Assembly (NCBI RefSeq): GCF_008122205.1
Contig: NZ_PHNJ01000013.1
Coordinates: 62,001-126,000 of the forward strand
Source: Natronococcus pandeyae
Lineage (GTDB): Archaea > Halobacteriota > Halobacteria > Halobacteriales > Natrialbaceae
Reading direction: 5' to 3'
Length of the DNA: 64,000 nucleotides
In this document: positions 52,591-60,015 of the stretch, piece after piece
Numbering within the stretch: position 1 is the stretch's first letter
How the letters are laid out: each line of letters opens with the position of its first letter
Position numbers and translations under genes: made by a program
The notes under the pieces: model-generated
The model's database searches: none
What the model saw: the letters and a program-made list of their open reading frames with translations, nothing else
Told to the model about the DNA's origin: nothing

Positions 52591-53436
52591 TCACGCCACT
52601 CGAGACGGCGGGACGAGCATCACGTTTCCGTTTGCCTGGGCGACGATATCCTCGGAGACGCTGCCGAGTAACAGTCGGCGAAGTCTGCTGTGTCCGCGCG
52701 AGCCCACGAGGATCGTCGTCGGGTCGTACTCGGCCTCCGCTGCGAGGATTTCGTCTGCGGGATCGCCCTGCCGGATCTCGATCCGAGTTTCGATACCCCA
52801 CTCCTCGAGTTGCGCTGCCAGTTCCGCGAGTCTCTCTTCGGGAGCTTCTTCCTCCGCAAGGCCCGGATCTTTCGGCGTCTCGACGTGGACTAGCGTCGCT
52901 TCCTGGGCGGCACGGTGTAGGTACGAGAACGCCTCGAACGCCTGATCGGCGTTCTCGGAGAAGTCCGTCGCGTACAGCATTCGCTGGAACAGGTGCTCCC
53001 TGACGACATCCGGCTCGTCAGTTTCGCGTTCGATTCGGTTGACGAGTAGCGGTGTTTCCGTCGTTCGAGCGAGGTTTCGCGCCGTCGATCCGATCACGCG
53101 GTTCTCGAGCGGACTCTTCCCGCGCGAGCCAACGATCGTCAGGCTCGCACCGATCGTCTCGGCGATGCCCCTGATCCGCCGGTGGGGCGTCCCGCGAACG
53201 ACGTGAGTTTCGACCTCGAAGCCGGCGTCTTCGATAACGCGGCGGTAGCGCTCGAGCGCCCGTTCGCGTCGTCCTTCGAAGTCGATGCCGGGCATTCCCG
53301 CGTGGACGTTCGACGGGACGACGGTGACGAGATGCATCTCGTCGACGCCGATCCGGCCGAGACACTCGAGGCAGGTCTCACTCTCGATCGTCGCCTCGCT
53401 AGCTGCCGAAAGATCGGTCGCACAGACGGCTTTCAT
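52591..53436 (-). CDS. double-domain universal stress protein
   Basis: 281 aa from the ATG at 53436 (MKAVCATDLSAASEATIES). Two UspA domains: ATP motif GSRGKSPLENRVIGS in the first, GSRGHSRLRRLLLGS in the second. Upstream, an AATATT/TTATACC promoter with a dyad (ATATTG ... CAATAT, 53462-53484) suggests dedicated regulation. Tandem orientation with the preceding Usp gene but a 145-base gap, so probably separate transcripts. Confidence 0.88.
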   Translation of the reverse strand: MKAVCATDLSAASEATIESETCLECLGRIGVDEMHLVTVVPSNVHAGMPGIDFEGRRERALERYRRVIEDAGFEVETHVVRGTPHRRIRGIAETIGASLTIVGSRGKSPLENRVIGSTARNLARTTETPLLVNRIERETDEPDVVREHLFQRMLYATDFSENADQAFEAFSYLHRAAQEATLVHVETPKDPGLAEEEAPEERLAELAAQLEEWGIETRIEIRQGDPADEILAAEAEYDPTTILVGSRGHSRLRRLLLGSVSEDIVAQANGNVMLVPPSRVA

Positions 53437-53682
53437 ACGGGTCGTAGGGCTCGACGGTATAATATTGTTTGGGAAACCCAATATAGAGTCGGAGAGGCCG
53501 CGTCCGAAGTCGCGATTGGACTGGCGAAGCAGTTGGAAGGGTGTTCGACTCGAGACGTACTTCGTCGCGCGACCGAATTATACCCGTCCGGAGGGCATCG
53601 ATTGGAAGCCGATCAGACTTCTATATTCCCATAACGTACGAGGATATTTGCGTTGGATAGCCGTGGCATAGCCCGCAGTAAT

Positions 53683-53692
53683 ATTGTGCTAT
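53683..53692 (+). promoter_or_regulatory. sulfur-regulon operator-like site (first TSUP cassette)
   Basis: ATTGTGCTAT, ending 14 nt before the TTATAC box at 53706. It lies in the middle of a 112-base upstream region that is repeated without gaps before the second cassette (57364-57475). Confidence 0.6.
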
Positions 53693-53746
53693 GATCCCAA
53701 AAGCGTTATACACGCTCTTCGGATAGTGGGTAGTAAGCACCGAACC

Positions 53747-53791
53747 ATGATCCACATCAAACCGAGTTCGAACCGGGGTCGAGACCGATGA
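53747..53791 (+). CDS. 14-aa leader ORF of first TSUP cassette
   Basis: ATG frame encoding MIHIKPSSNRGRDR, whose TGA overlaps the ATG of the 49-aa membrane peptide (shared ATGA). The second cassette has a leader of the same length (MIYTRSNPSGGRNA) with the same overlap, beginning at the same distance from the TATA box. Conservation of length, MI start, GR pair and coupling suggests a translated leader or coupling peptide. Confidence 0.5.
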   Translation: MIHIKPSSNRGRDR

Positions 53792-53937
53792 TCGAGTTCG
53801 CCGCACTCTCACCGGCAGTACAGGCCGCACTGCTCGTCGTCGCCGTCCTCGTCGAGGCAATCGTCCTCTACGCTGGCTACGGCATCGTCGAACGAGCCGT
53901 CGCACCGCCGCTCATCGAGACGATCGAGAACGCATAA
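53788..53937 (+). CDS. 49-aa single-span membrane peptide, first TSUP cassette
   Basis: 49 aa: a short head (MIEFAALSPAVQ), one transmembrane helix (about 12-32, AALLVVAVLVEAIVLYAGYG) and an amphipathic tail ending IETIENA. The paralogue at 57517 is the same length and clearly homologous (shared AALSP, VLYxGYG, IExIxNA). It precedes TSUP by 3 bases, so it is probably a small accessory subunit of the exporter. Confidence 0.8.
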   Translation: MIEFAALSPAVQAALLVVAVLVEAIVLYAGYGIVERAVAPPLIETIENA

Positions 53938-53940
53938 TCA

Positions 53941-54963
53941 ATGGAGCTACTCGGACTCAGTCCCGAACTGCTGGCGCTGTTCGTCGTCTTCGGCTTCATG
54001 GTCGGCGTTTTCTTCGGGTTCTTCGGCATGGGCGGGTCGTTCCTCGTGACGCCCGCGCTGTTGATCCTCGGCTACTCCGCACCCGTCGCGATCGGCAGTT
54101 CGATGGCGTTCGTCTTCGGGACGGCCGTCATCGCGACGATGAAACACCACGACGTCGGTCAGGTCGACTACAAACTCGGGGCGTTGATGTTCGTCGGGAT
54201 TGCCCTCGGCATCGAGGCTGGAAAAGTGCTCGTCTACGGGCTCGAGGCGATCGGACGGGCGGAGCTGGTCGTCGGGACTGCGTACGTGCTGTTGCTCGCC
54301 GCGATCGGCGCCCTGTTCGTCCGGAGCGCCCTCAAACAGTCGTCCGACGCGGACAACGACGATTCCGACGACGACGACATTCCCGAAATCGCGAAGACGA
54401 TCAAGTCGTACAACATTCCACCGATGGTGACGCTGACCGACGGGAGCAAGGCGTCGCTGTGGACAATCTCGGGCGTCGGCGGCGGCGTCGGGATCGTCTC
54501 TGGATTCCTGGGCGTCGGCGGCGGCTTCATCCGGATGCCCGCGATCTACTACCTCATCGGCGTGCCCCTCGCCGCCGCCGTCGGAACGAGTCTCTTCGGT
54601 GCGCTCATGTCGGGCGCCGTCGGGGCGTTCACCTACGGGCTCGACGGTGTCGTTGACCTCGGAATCGTAACGGGACTGCTGGCAGGGAGCGCGCTCGGCG
54701 CTCGCATCGGCTCGGCAGCGACGGCCTACGTCGACGAAGCGGACGTCACCATCTACTTCGGCATCATGCTGTTGCTGGCGAGTCTGGCCGTCGGTCTCGG
54801 CGAACTCGCCAACTGGCTCGCGATGCCGGTGCTCGATACCGTGAGCTTCGTCCTGCTCGTCGGCTCGTCGGCGTTCGTCACGGTCATCATCTTCTACTAC
54901 GGTGCACAGGCAGTTCGAACGAAAGACGTCGGCCCAACCGCGACCGCGGGAGGAAACGAGTAG
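53941..54963 (+). CDS. TauE/SafE (TSUP) family sulfur-compound transporter, copy 1
   Basis: 340 aa, eight or nine helices in two homologous halves. TSUP repeats: VFFGFFGMGGSFLVTPALLILGYSAPVAIGSSMAFVFGTAV near the N-terminus and GIVSGFLGVGGGFIRMPAIYYLIGVPLAAAVGTSL in the second half; an Asp-rich loop (DADNDDSDDDDIPEI) separates them. The family exports sulfite, sulfoacetate, taurine-derived or thiosulfate anions. Context points to sulfite or thiosulfate movement. Third gene of the leader/49-aa/TSUP cassette. Confidence 0.9.
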   Translation: MELLGLSPELLALFVVFGFMVGVFFGFFGMGGSFLVTPALLILGYSAPVAIGSSMAFVFGTAVIATMKHHDVGQVDYKLGALMFVGIALGIEAGKVLVYGLEAIGRAELVVGTAYVLLLAAIGALFVRSALKQSSDADNDDSDDDDIPEIAKTIKSYNIPPMVTLTDGSKASLWTISGVGGGVGIVSGFLGVGGGFIRMPAIYYLIGVPLAAAVGTSLFGALMSGAVGAFTYGLDGVVDLGIVTGLLAGSALGARIGSAATAYVDEADVTIYFGIMLLLASLAVGLGELANWLAMPVLDTVSFVLLVGSSAFVTVIIFYYGAQAVRTKDVGPTATAGGNE

Positions 54964-55036
54964 ACGTGTCAGCGAGCGCAACCACGATGGACGGATCGAA
55001 CGACGCGACGCTCGAGCGAGACGCCGGTGATCGACC

Positions 55037-56890
55037 GTGATCCTCGTCGCCGTCGTCGCGCTCATCCTGGCGCTTGGGGTTGCATCCCGCGTCCTCGCCG
55101 ATCGCCTCCGAATCCCGAGCGTCCTGTTTCTGATCTTCGCCGGAATCGCGATCGGTCCCGAGGTGCTCGGCCTGGTCTCACAGGACACATTCGGGAGCGG
55201 ACTCTCCGCAATGGTCGGGGTCAGCGTCGCGATCATCCTCTTCGAGGGCGGGTATCACCTGCACCTCCAGAAGCTTCGCGAGAGTCCGACGGCGCTGACG
55301 CGACTCGTCACCGTCGGTGCGGCGATCACCTGGCTCGGGACGGCGGCCGCCGTCGTCTTCTTCCTCGAGACCAGTCTCGAGGTCGGACTGCTGGTCGGTG
55401 CGCTGTTGATCGCGACCGGCCCGACGGTGATCGGCCCCATCCTCCAGGTCGTCACCGTGCGAGACCACGTTGCCGCCGTCCTCGAGGGAGAGGGCGTGAT
55501 CAACGACGTCACGGCGGCCATCCTGGTCGTCGTCGTCTTCGAAGTGCTGGTCGCCGGTAACGGGACGCCGGCCGCGCTCGTCGGCAACTTCGCGGTACGA
55601 TTGTTCGTCGGACTGACGATCGGTGCGCTCGTCGCCGCCGTCGTGTGGCTGGTTCTCGACCGCGGCCGGTCCAGACCCTGTGCAGCGCCGCTTCACGCCC
55701 GGCTGATCGTCCTGGCTGGAATCGTCGTCGCCTACGGCGGTGCCGAACTGGTCGCCAGTGAGACGGGGATCGCCGCCGCCGCAATGGCCGGCTTCGTCCT
55801 CGGCAACGTCGATCTACCACACCACGAGGCGGTGATCGACTTTCTGGACGACCTCTCGGTCGTCGTCCTCTCGTTCGTCTTCGTCGCGCTGGCGGCGTTG
55901 ATCGACTTCGCGGATATCTTCACGCTCGGCTTCGCCGGCGTCGCCATCGTCGTCGCGATCACGATGGTGCTCCGGCCGGCCGTGATCTACCTCTCGACGA
56001 CGAGCGAACGGTTCACCCGCAACGAGCAACTGTTCCTGAGCGCCGTCGGCCCGCGCGGGATTATCCCCGCGAGTGTCGCGACGCTGTTCGCCGTCGAACT
56101 CCAAACACTCGGGCGGCCACAGGAGGCCCAGTTGCTCGCTGGTACCGTCTTCTTGCTCATCTTCGCGACGGTCGTCCTGCAGGCTGGCCTCGCCCGACAG
56201 ATCGCGAACTACCTCGAGGTTTCACCAATGCGCACGATCATCATCGGCGGGGGGCGGGTCGGCCTGTCCCTCGCGGAACGGCTCGAACAGGACGGAGAGA
56301 ACGTACTACTCGTCGACGAGGACCCCGACGCGGTCGAGAAAGCCCGCGAACGCGGCCTTCGCGCGGTCGAGGGCGACGGTACCGACGCCGACGTCCTCGA
56401 GCAGGCCGGCGCGTCGAACGCGAAGACGGTCATCGCGGCGACGCCCGACGACGATGTCAACCTGCTGGTCTGTCAGCTCGCGAAGACGAGCTTCGACGTC
56501 GGGAAGGTCGCCTCGCGAGTCAACCAGCCCGACAACGTCGACGCGTTCGAATCGCTCGACGTCCGGGCGATCGACCTCTCGATGGCGACCGCGTGGTCGC
56601 TCGAGAACGTCCTGGAGCGGCCGTCGCTGTCCGCGTGGATGAACGAACTCGGCCGGACCGGAGACGTCCAGGAGATCGAAGTCACGGCAGCGGACCTCGT
56701 CGGGAAGACGATCGCGGAACTCAATGCAGAGATTCCCGACGGCTGTATCGTCGGCCTGCTCACCCACGACAACGGAACCACGGAGGTTCCGACCGGCGAC
56801 CACAAACTACAGGACGGGGATCGCGTCACCTTCCTCGGCCAGACCGACGCGGTCGATCGTGCCATCAAGCGGTTCCATCCGCACGACTGA
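55037..56890 (+). CDS. CPA-type cation:proton antiporter with TrkA-N/TrkA-C regulatory domains
   Basis: 617 aa from the GTG at 55037. Na+/H+ exchanger domain at about 1-390 with twelve helices and the ion-binding GEGVINDVTAAILV (Asn-Asp pair). TrkA-N Rossmann domain (about 397-510: RTIIIGGGRVGLSLAERLEQDGENVLLVDEDPDAV) binds NAD(H); TrkA-C domain at about 535-617 (QEIEVTAADLVGKTIAELNAEIPDG). It exchanges Na+ or K+ for protons and is gated by nucleotide. It lies between the two TSUP cassettes, 73 bases after the first, so pH or ion balance may be coupled to anion export. Confidence 0.88.
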   Translation: MILVAVVALILALGVASRVLADRLRIPSVLFLIFAGIAIGPEVLGLVSQDTFGSGLSAMVGVSVAIILFEGGYHLHLQKLRESPTALTRLVTVGAAITWLGTAAAVVFFLETSLEVGLLVGALLIATGPTVIGPILQVVTVRDHVAAVLEGEGVINDVTAAILVVVVFEVLVAGNGTPAALVGNFAVRLFVGLTIGALVAAVVWLVLDRGRSRPCAAPLHARLIVLAGIVVAYGGAELVASETGIAAAAMAGFVLGNVDLPHHEAVIDFLDDLSVVVLSFVFVALAALIDFADIFTLGFAGVAIVVAITMVLRPAVIYLSTTSERFTRNEQLFLSAVGPRGIIPASVATLFAVELQTLGRPQEAQLLAGTVFLLIFATVVLQAGLARQIANYLEVSPMRTIIIGGGRVGLSLAERLEQDGENVLLVDEDPDAVEKARERGLRAVEGDGTDADVLEQAGASNAKTVIAATPDDDVNLLVCQLAKTSFDVGKVASRVNQPDNVDAFESLDVRAIDLSMATAWSLENVLERPSLSAWMNELGRTGDVQEIEVTAADLVGKTIAELNAEIPDGCIVGLLTHDNGTTEVPTGDHKLQDGDRVTFLGQTDAVDRAIKRFHPHD

Positions 56891-57363
56891 CAGTCGACTC
56901 TCGACGGACAGCATCGGCGACCAGGTGATCGCGGAAGCGACCGGATTTTTACGGCAACCGTTCGGCGACGGGACCGACTGACCGTCGAGAAGGCGCTCTG
57001 TGACGCCGTACTGGTAGAGAACGACGATCTCGACGATTCGAGACACGAGCTGATTGAACGCGACCACGGGGACCCGTTTTCGCTTCTGACCACCCCTGCA
57101 CACTCGGCGGTCATCGAGACGGCGAGGGTATCCGAATCGTCGTCCACCTCCCCGACTCTGCTAGCGGCGACCGATCGATCACTTCGCCGGCTGCCCGCGA
57201 TCGCACCGGGCCGAGAGGACTCGCGGCCCGTTCGCGGCGTGCTTTCGTGAGTGGCGAACGGATAGGCCTCCCAGCGCGCTACCGATCGAGCCGTGGGTCG
57301 AACCGCGCGTGAGCGTGTCCGACCCGCAACGAGCCCGTTCGATCGGGACGAATATTCGAATAA
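56891..57363. other. intergenic with coding-like remnant
   Basis: About 470 bases ahead of the duplicated cassette promoter. From about 56981 to the TGA at 57248-57250 one plus-strand frame reads protein-like sequence (VEKALCDAVLVENDDLDDSRHELIERDHGD) without a start codon; it may be a decayed gene. No family recognised. Confidence 0.35.
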
Positions 57364-57411
57364 CGTACGTAAATATCTCCATCGGTTAGCCGTGGGATTT
57401 CCTGCAGTGAT

Positions 57412-57421
57412 ATTGTGCATC
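57412..57421 (+). promoter_or_regulatory. sulfur-regulon operator-like site (second TSUP cassette)
   Basis: ATTGTGCATC, ending 14 nt before the TTATAC box at 57435. Same position and spacing as at 53683. Confidence 0.55.
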
Positions 57422-57475
57422 ACACCCAAAACCGTTATACACTGTACCCGAGTAGTGAGTACTGAGCAGAAACCC

Positions 57476-57520
57476 ATGATCTACACACGATCGAACCCCA
57501 GCGGAGGTCGAAACGCATGA
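57476..57520 (+). CDS. 14-aa leader ORF of second TSUP cassette
   Basis: Encodes MIYTRSNPSGGRNA, stop TGA overlapping the ATG of the next ORF (ATGA at 57517-57520). Same length, position and overlap as the leader at 53747. Confidence 0.5.
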   Translation: MIYTRSNPSGGRNA

Positions 57521-57666
57521 TCGACCTCGCAGCCCTCTCACCACCAGCACAGGCAGGCGTGCTCGTCGGTGCCGTCCTCCTCGAGGCAGTCGTCCTCTAC
57601 GTCGGTTACGGTGTACTCGAGCAAGTCGCAGCGGACCCCATCATCGAGAGGATCAAGAACGCATAG
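57517..57666 (+). CDS. 49-aa single-span membrane peptide, second TSUP cassette
   Basis: 49 aa: MIDLAALSPPAQ head, one membrane helix (GVLVGAVLLEAVVLYVGYG), tail DPIIERIKNA. Homologue of the peptide at 53788. Its TAG stop is immediately followed by the ATG of the TSUP gene, so translation is probably coupled. Likely an accessory subunit. Confidence 0.8.
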   Translation: MIDLAALSPPAQAGVLVGAVLLEAVVLYVGYGVLEQVAADPIIERIKNA

Positions 57667-58701
57667 ATGGAGCTCTTTGGAATCGGACTGACGCTGCTCG
57701 TGTTGTTCGTGAGCTTCGGCTTTATGGTCGGCGTACTGTTCGGCTTCTTCGGGATGGGCGGGTCGTTCCTCGTCACGCCCGCGTTGCTCGTGATGGGGTA
57801 TCCCGCTCGAGTCGCCGTCGGGAGTGGGATGGCGTTCGTCTTCGGAACGGCCGTCATCGCGACGATGAAACACCACGATCTCGGCCAGGTCGACTACAAA
57901 CTCGGCGGACTGATGGTCGTCGGCACGACGGTCGGCATCGAGGTGGGACGAATCAGCGTCTTCTACCTCGAGGATCTCGGCCTCGCCAGCGGCGTCATCG
58001 GCGTCACGTACGTCTTCCTGCTCGGCGCGATCGGGCTGTTCGTCACCTACAACGCGCTGAAGGGTGACGATGACGACGGCGGTGGCGGCCACCACGACGC
58101 GGACGCGGAGATCGACCCGGACGAGATTCCCGACATCGCGAGGAAAATTCAGTCGTATCACGTCCCGCCGATGGTCGAAATCAAGGGCGGACTCACGGTC
58201 TCCCTGTGGATGATCCTCGGCGTCGCGTTCGTCACGGGTCTGCTCTCGGGCTTCCTCGGCGTCGGCGGCGGATTCATCCGCATGCCCGCGATGTTCTACC
58301 TCATCGGTGTCCCGGTCCCCGTCGCGGTCGGGACCGACCTCTTCGAGATCGTCATCTCGGGCGGGGTCGGCTCGTACCTCTACGGAATGGAAGGCGGCGT
58401 CGACCTCTCGATCGTCGCGCCCCTGCTCGCTGGGAGCGCACTCGGCGCCCGAATCGGATCGGCGGCGACCAGCATCGTCGACGAAGGCGATATCAAGATC
58501 TACTTCGGACTGATGCTCCTGGGTGGATCGGTCGCCGTCGCGTTCCGTCAGGCCGGCGACTACCTGGGGATTGACGTGCTGAGCACGGTCAGTTTCGCGC
58601 TTATCATGCTCTCGGCGCTGCTGGTTAGCGGAGCCGTGATCTACAGCACGATCACGACGATGCGCGAGGAGTCAGCCACGTCTCCCGCAACTGCGGATTG
58701 A
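57667..58701 (+). CDS. TauE/SafE (TSUP) family sulfur-compound transporter, copy 2
   Basis: 344 aa, same architecture as copy 1: VLFGFFGMGGSFLVTPALLVMGYPARVAVGSGMAFVFGTAV, then a His/Asp/Gly-rich loop (DDGGGGHHDADAEIDPDE) that may bind metal, then LLSGFLGVGGGFIRMPAMFYLIGVPVPVAVGTDL. The paralogue probably arose with its promoter and two small ORFs by duplication. Substrate probably sulfite, thiosulfate or an organosulfonate. Confidence 0.9.
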   Translation: MELFGIGLTLLVLFVSFGFMVGVLFGFFGMGGSFLVTPALLVMGYPARVAVGSGMAFVFGTAVIATMKHHDLGQVDYKLGGLMVVGTTVGIEVGRISVFYLEDLGLASGVIGVTYVFLLGAIGLFVTYNALKGDDDDGGGGHHDADAEIDPDEIPDIARKIQSYHVPPMVEIKGGLTVSLWMILGVAFVTGLLSGFLGVGGGFIRMPAMFYLIGVPVPVAVGTDLFEIVISGGVGSYLYGMEGGVDLSIVAPLLAGSALGARIGSAATSIVDEGDIKIYFGLMLLGGSVAVAFRQAGDYLGIDVLSTVSFALIMLSALLVSGAVIYSTITTMREESATSPATAD

Positions 58702-58735
58702 GGTCGCTGCCGACCCGGATCGGTCGCTCAGTGCA

Positions 58736-58745
58736 ATTGCGCAAT
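58736..58745 (+). promoter_or_regulatory. sulfur-regulon operator: perfect palindrome ATTGCGCAAT
   Basis: Perfect 10-bp palindrome ending 14 nt before the TTATAC box at 58759, which precedes the winged-helix regulator start by about 30 bases. The best copy of the motif stands before the regulator gene, as expected for autoregulation. Confidence 0.65.
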
Positions 58746-58793
58746 ACTCACACAACCCTTATACCGGTTCAGGCCCTACCACGAATCAATACA

Positions 58794-59198
58794 ATGGCTA
58801 ACTCGATGGCGGAACAACTCCAGCAGGACATGCAGTGTGAAGGGCTGCTAGAGTGCATCCACGGCCTCAAGCAACTCGACAAGGAATGCTTCCGGGCGAT
58901 GGTCGAAAGCGACGAACCGCTGACGATCGACGAGGTCGCCGATCGGGTCGATCGCGAGCGGTCGACTGCGTACCGATCGATCCAGCGACTGCTCCAGAGT
59001 GGTTTCATCCAGAAAGAGCAGATCAACTACGATCAGGGCGGCTACTACCACGTCTACTACCCCACCGATCCGAACCAGATCGCAAACGATATGCAGCGGA
59101 TGCTCAACGACTGGTACGCGAAGATGGGACAGCTTATCCAGGAGTTCGAAGACAAGTACGAACACGTCGACGACGGTCCGATGACTGTCGAAGGGTAA
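58794..59198 (+). CDS. winged-helix transcription regulator (TrmB/MarR-like), candidate sulfur regulator
   Basis: 134 aa from the ATG at 58794. Residues about 14-34 contain three Cys (MQCEGLLECIHGLKQLDKEC), a possible thiol or persulfide sensor. Winged helix at about 28-85: PLTIDEVADRVDRERSTAYRSIQRLLQSGFIQKEQI, then the wing YDQGGYYHVYYPTDP. A C-terminal helix (QRMLNDWYAKMGQLIQEFEDKY) should dimerise it. It follows the second TSUP cassette by 92 bases and has the perfect motif in its promoter, making it the best candidate for binding ATTGYGCAAT. Confidence 0.85.
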   Translation: MANSMAEQLQQDMQCEGLLECIHGLKQLDKECFRAMVESDEPLTIDEVADRVDRERSTAYRSIQRLLQSGFIQKEQINYDQGGYYHVYYPTDPNQIANDMQRMLNDWYAKMGQLIQEFEDKYEHVDDGPMTVEG

Positions 59199-59269
59199 CT
59201 ACCCGCCACCATCCCAGAGACGGCTTGCGGCGAGTCGCGAGCCGAATCGACCGAGATGATGCAGACCCT

Positions 59270-59353
59270 CGTCGAGTTCTTCTCGAGCGTGTCCTGGACG
59301 TCGATCTCACAGAGAATACCGGATCTCTTGTCTTCGAGCGCGTCGATCGTCAC
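59270..59353 (-). pseudogene. DUF302-like fragment
   Basis: About 28 codons read VTIDALEDKRSGILCEIDVQ then DTLEKN, matching the conserved core of DUF302 proteins (a helix, then GxLxEIDVxxTL). The rest of the domain is not found in any frame: downstream reading turns Ser/Arg-rich. It is a relic, perhaps of a gene once belonging to the sulfur island. Confidence 0.5.
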
Positions 59354-59454
59354 CGAGGCGAGTTTCCGAGGATGTCAACTGATGCGGTGGCTGTAGTCCG
59401 AATTTTCGAGTGAAACGATAGGAACCGAGATCCTGCCGGAGTCGAGAACCGCGG

Positions 59455-59889
59455 TTAGTCGGCGGTCGGGCGGGGCATCTCCTCGACGTCCTTGATCTCG
59501 CCCGTCCGCTGGACGCGAGTGTACTGGCGCCGCCAGGCCTCCTCGGGGAACAGGTCGTTCCGATCGAACAACTCGCGCGCTTCGTCGCTCAGCCGATAGA
59601 ACTTGTACGGGTAGCCCCGGATTCGGTTCCCCGGTTTCACCACGAGTTCCTCGACCACGTCGACCTCCTGCAGAATGGTGAGGTGGCGGCGGATCGCGTC
59701 CGCCTCGAGGCTCGGATTCATGTAGTCCAGTTCCGTCACGCTGGGCGCACCTTTCGGATGGCCCACGATGTCGGCGATCAGGTTCGCTCGAGTCCTGTCA
59801 GTCGACTTCTGGAGCGCCGTCCACGAATCGAACGTGTCGGGGCCTCCCTGTCCCCCACCGCCGTTCGTCGACTGCGTCTTCGGGTGCAT
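59455..59889 (-). CDS. winged-helix transcription regulator (ArsR-like)
   Basis: 144 aa from the ATG at 59889 (MHPKTQSTNGG); upstream ATGs at 59913 and 59973 are possible. Gly-rich disordered head, then a winged helix at about 30-110 (STDRTRANLIADIVGHPKGAPSVTELDYM, IRRHLTILQEVDVVEELVV, YPYKFYRLSDEARELF) and an acidic tail. Typical of short haloarchaeal HTH proteins. Divergent from the 199-aa gene, sharing a 126-base promoter region; it may regulate that gene. Confidence 0.82.
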   Translation of the reverse strand: MHPKTQSTNGGGGQGGPDTFDSWTALQKSTDRTRANLIADIVGHPKGAPSVTELDYMNPSLEADAIRRHLTILQEVDVVEELVVKPGNRIRGYPYKFYRLSDEARELFDRNDLFPEEAWRRQYTRVQRTGEIKDVEEMPRPTAD

Positions 59890-60015
59890 ACGAGAGGATA
59901 CACGGGCAATCATCTTAAACACTTGGTCGATAGAATCAACCGGTAGTCTGACTATTTCGTTGAGCGGTTCCACAACCAGTACCTCTATTAGTGGTGGGAC
60001 TTATCAGAAACAGAT

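Noticed and set aside
53480-53634. Plus-strand reading EAASEVAIGLAKQLEG upstream of the first TSUP cassette
   Set aside because: No start in this frame after the Usp gene promoter; the only long frame is a shadow of the Usp gene.
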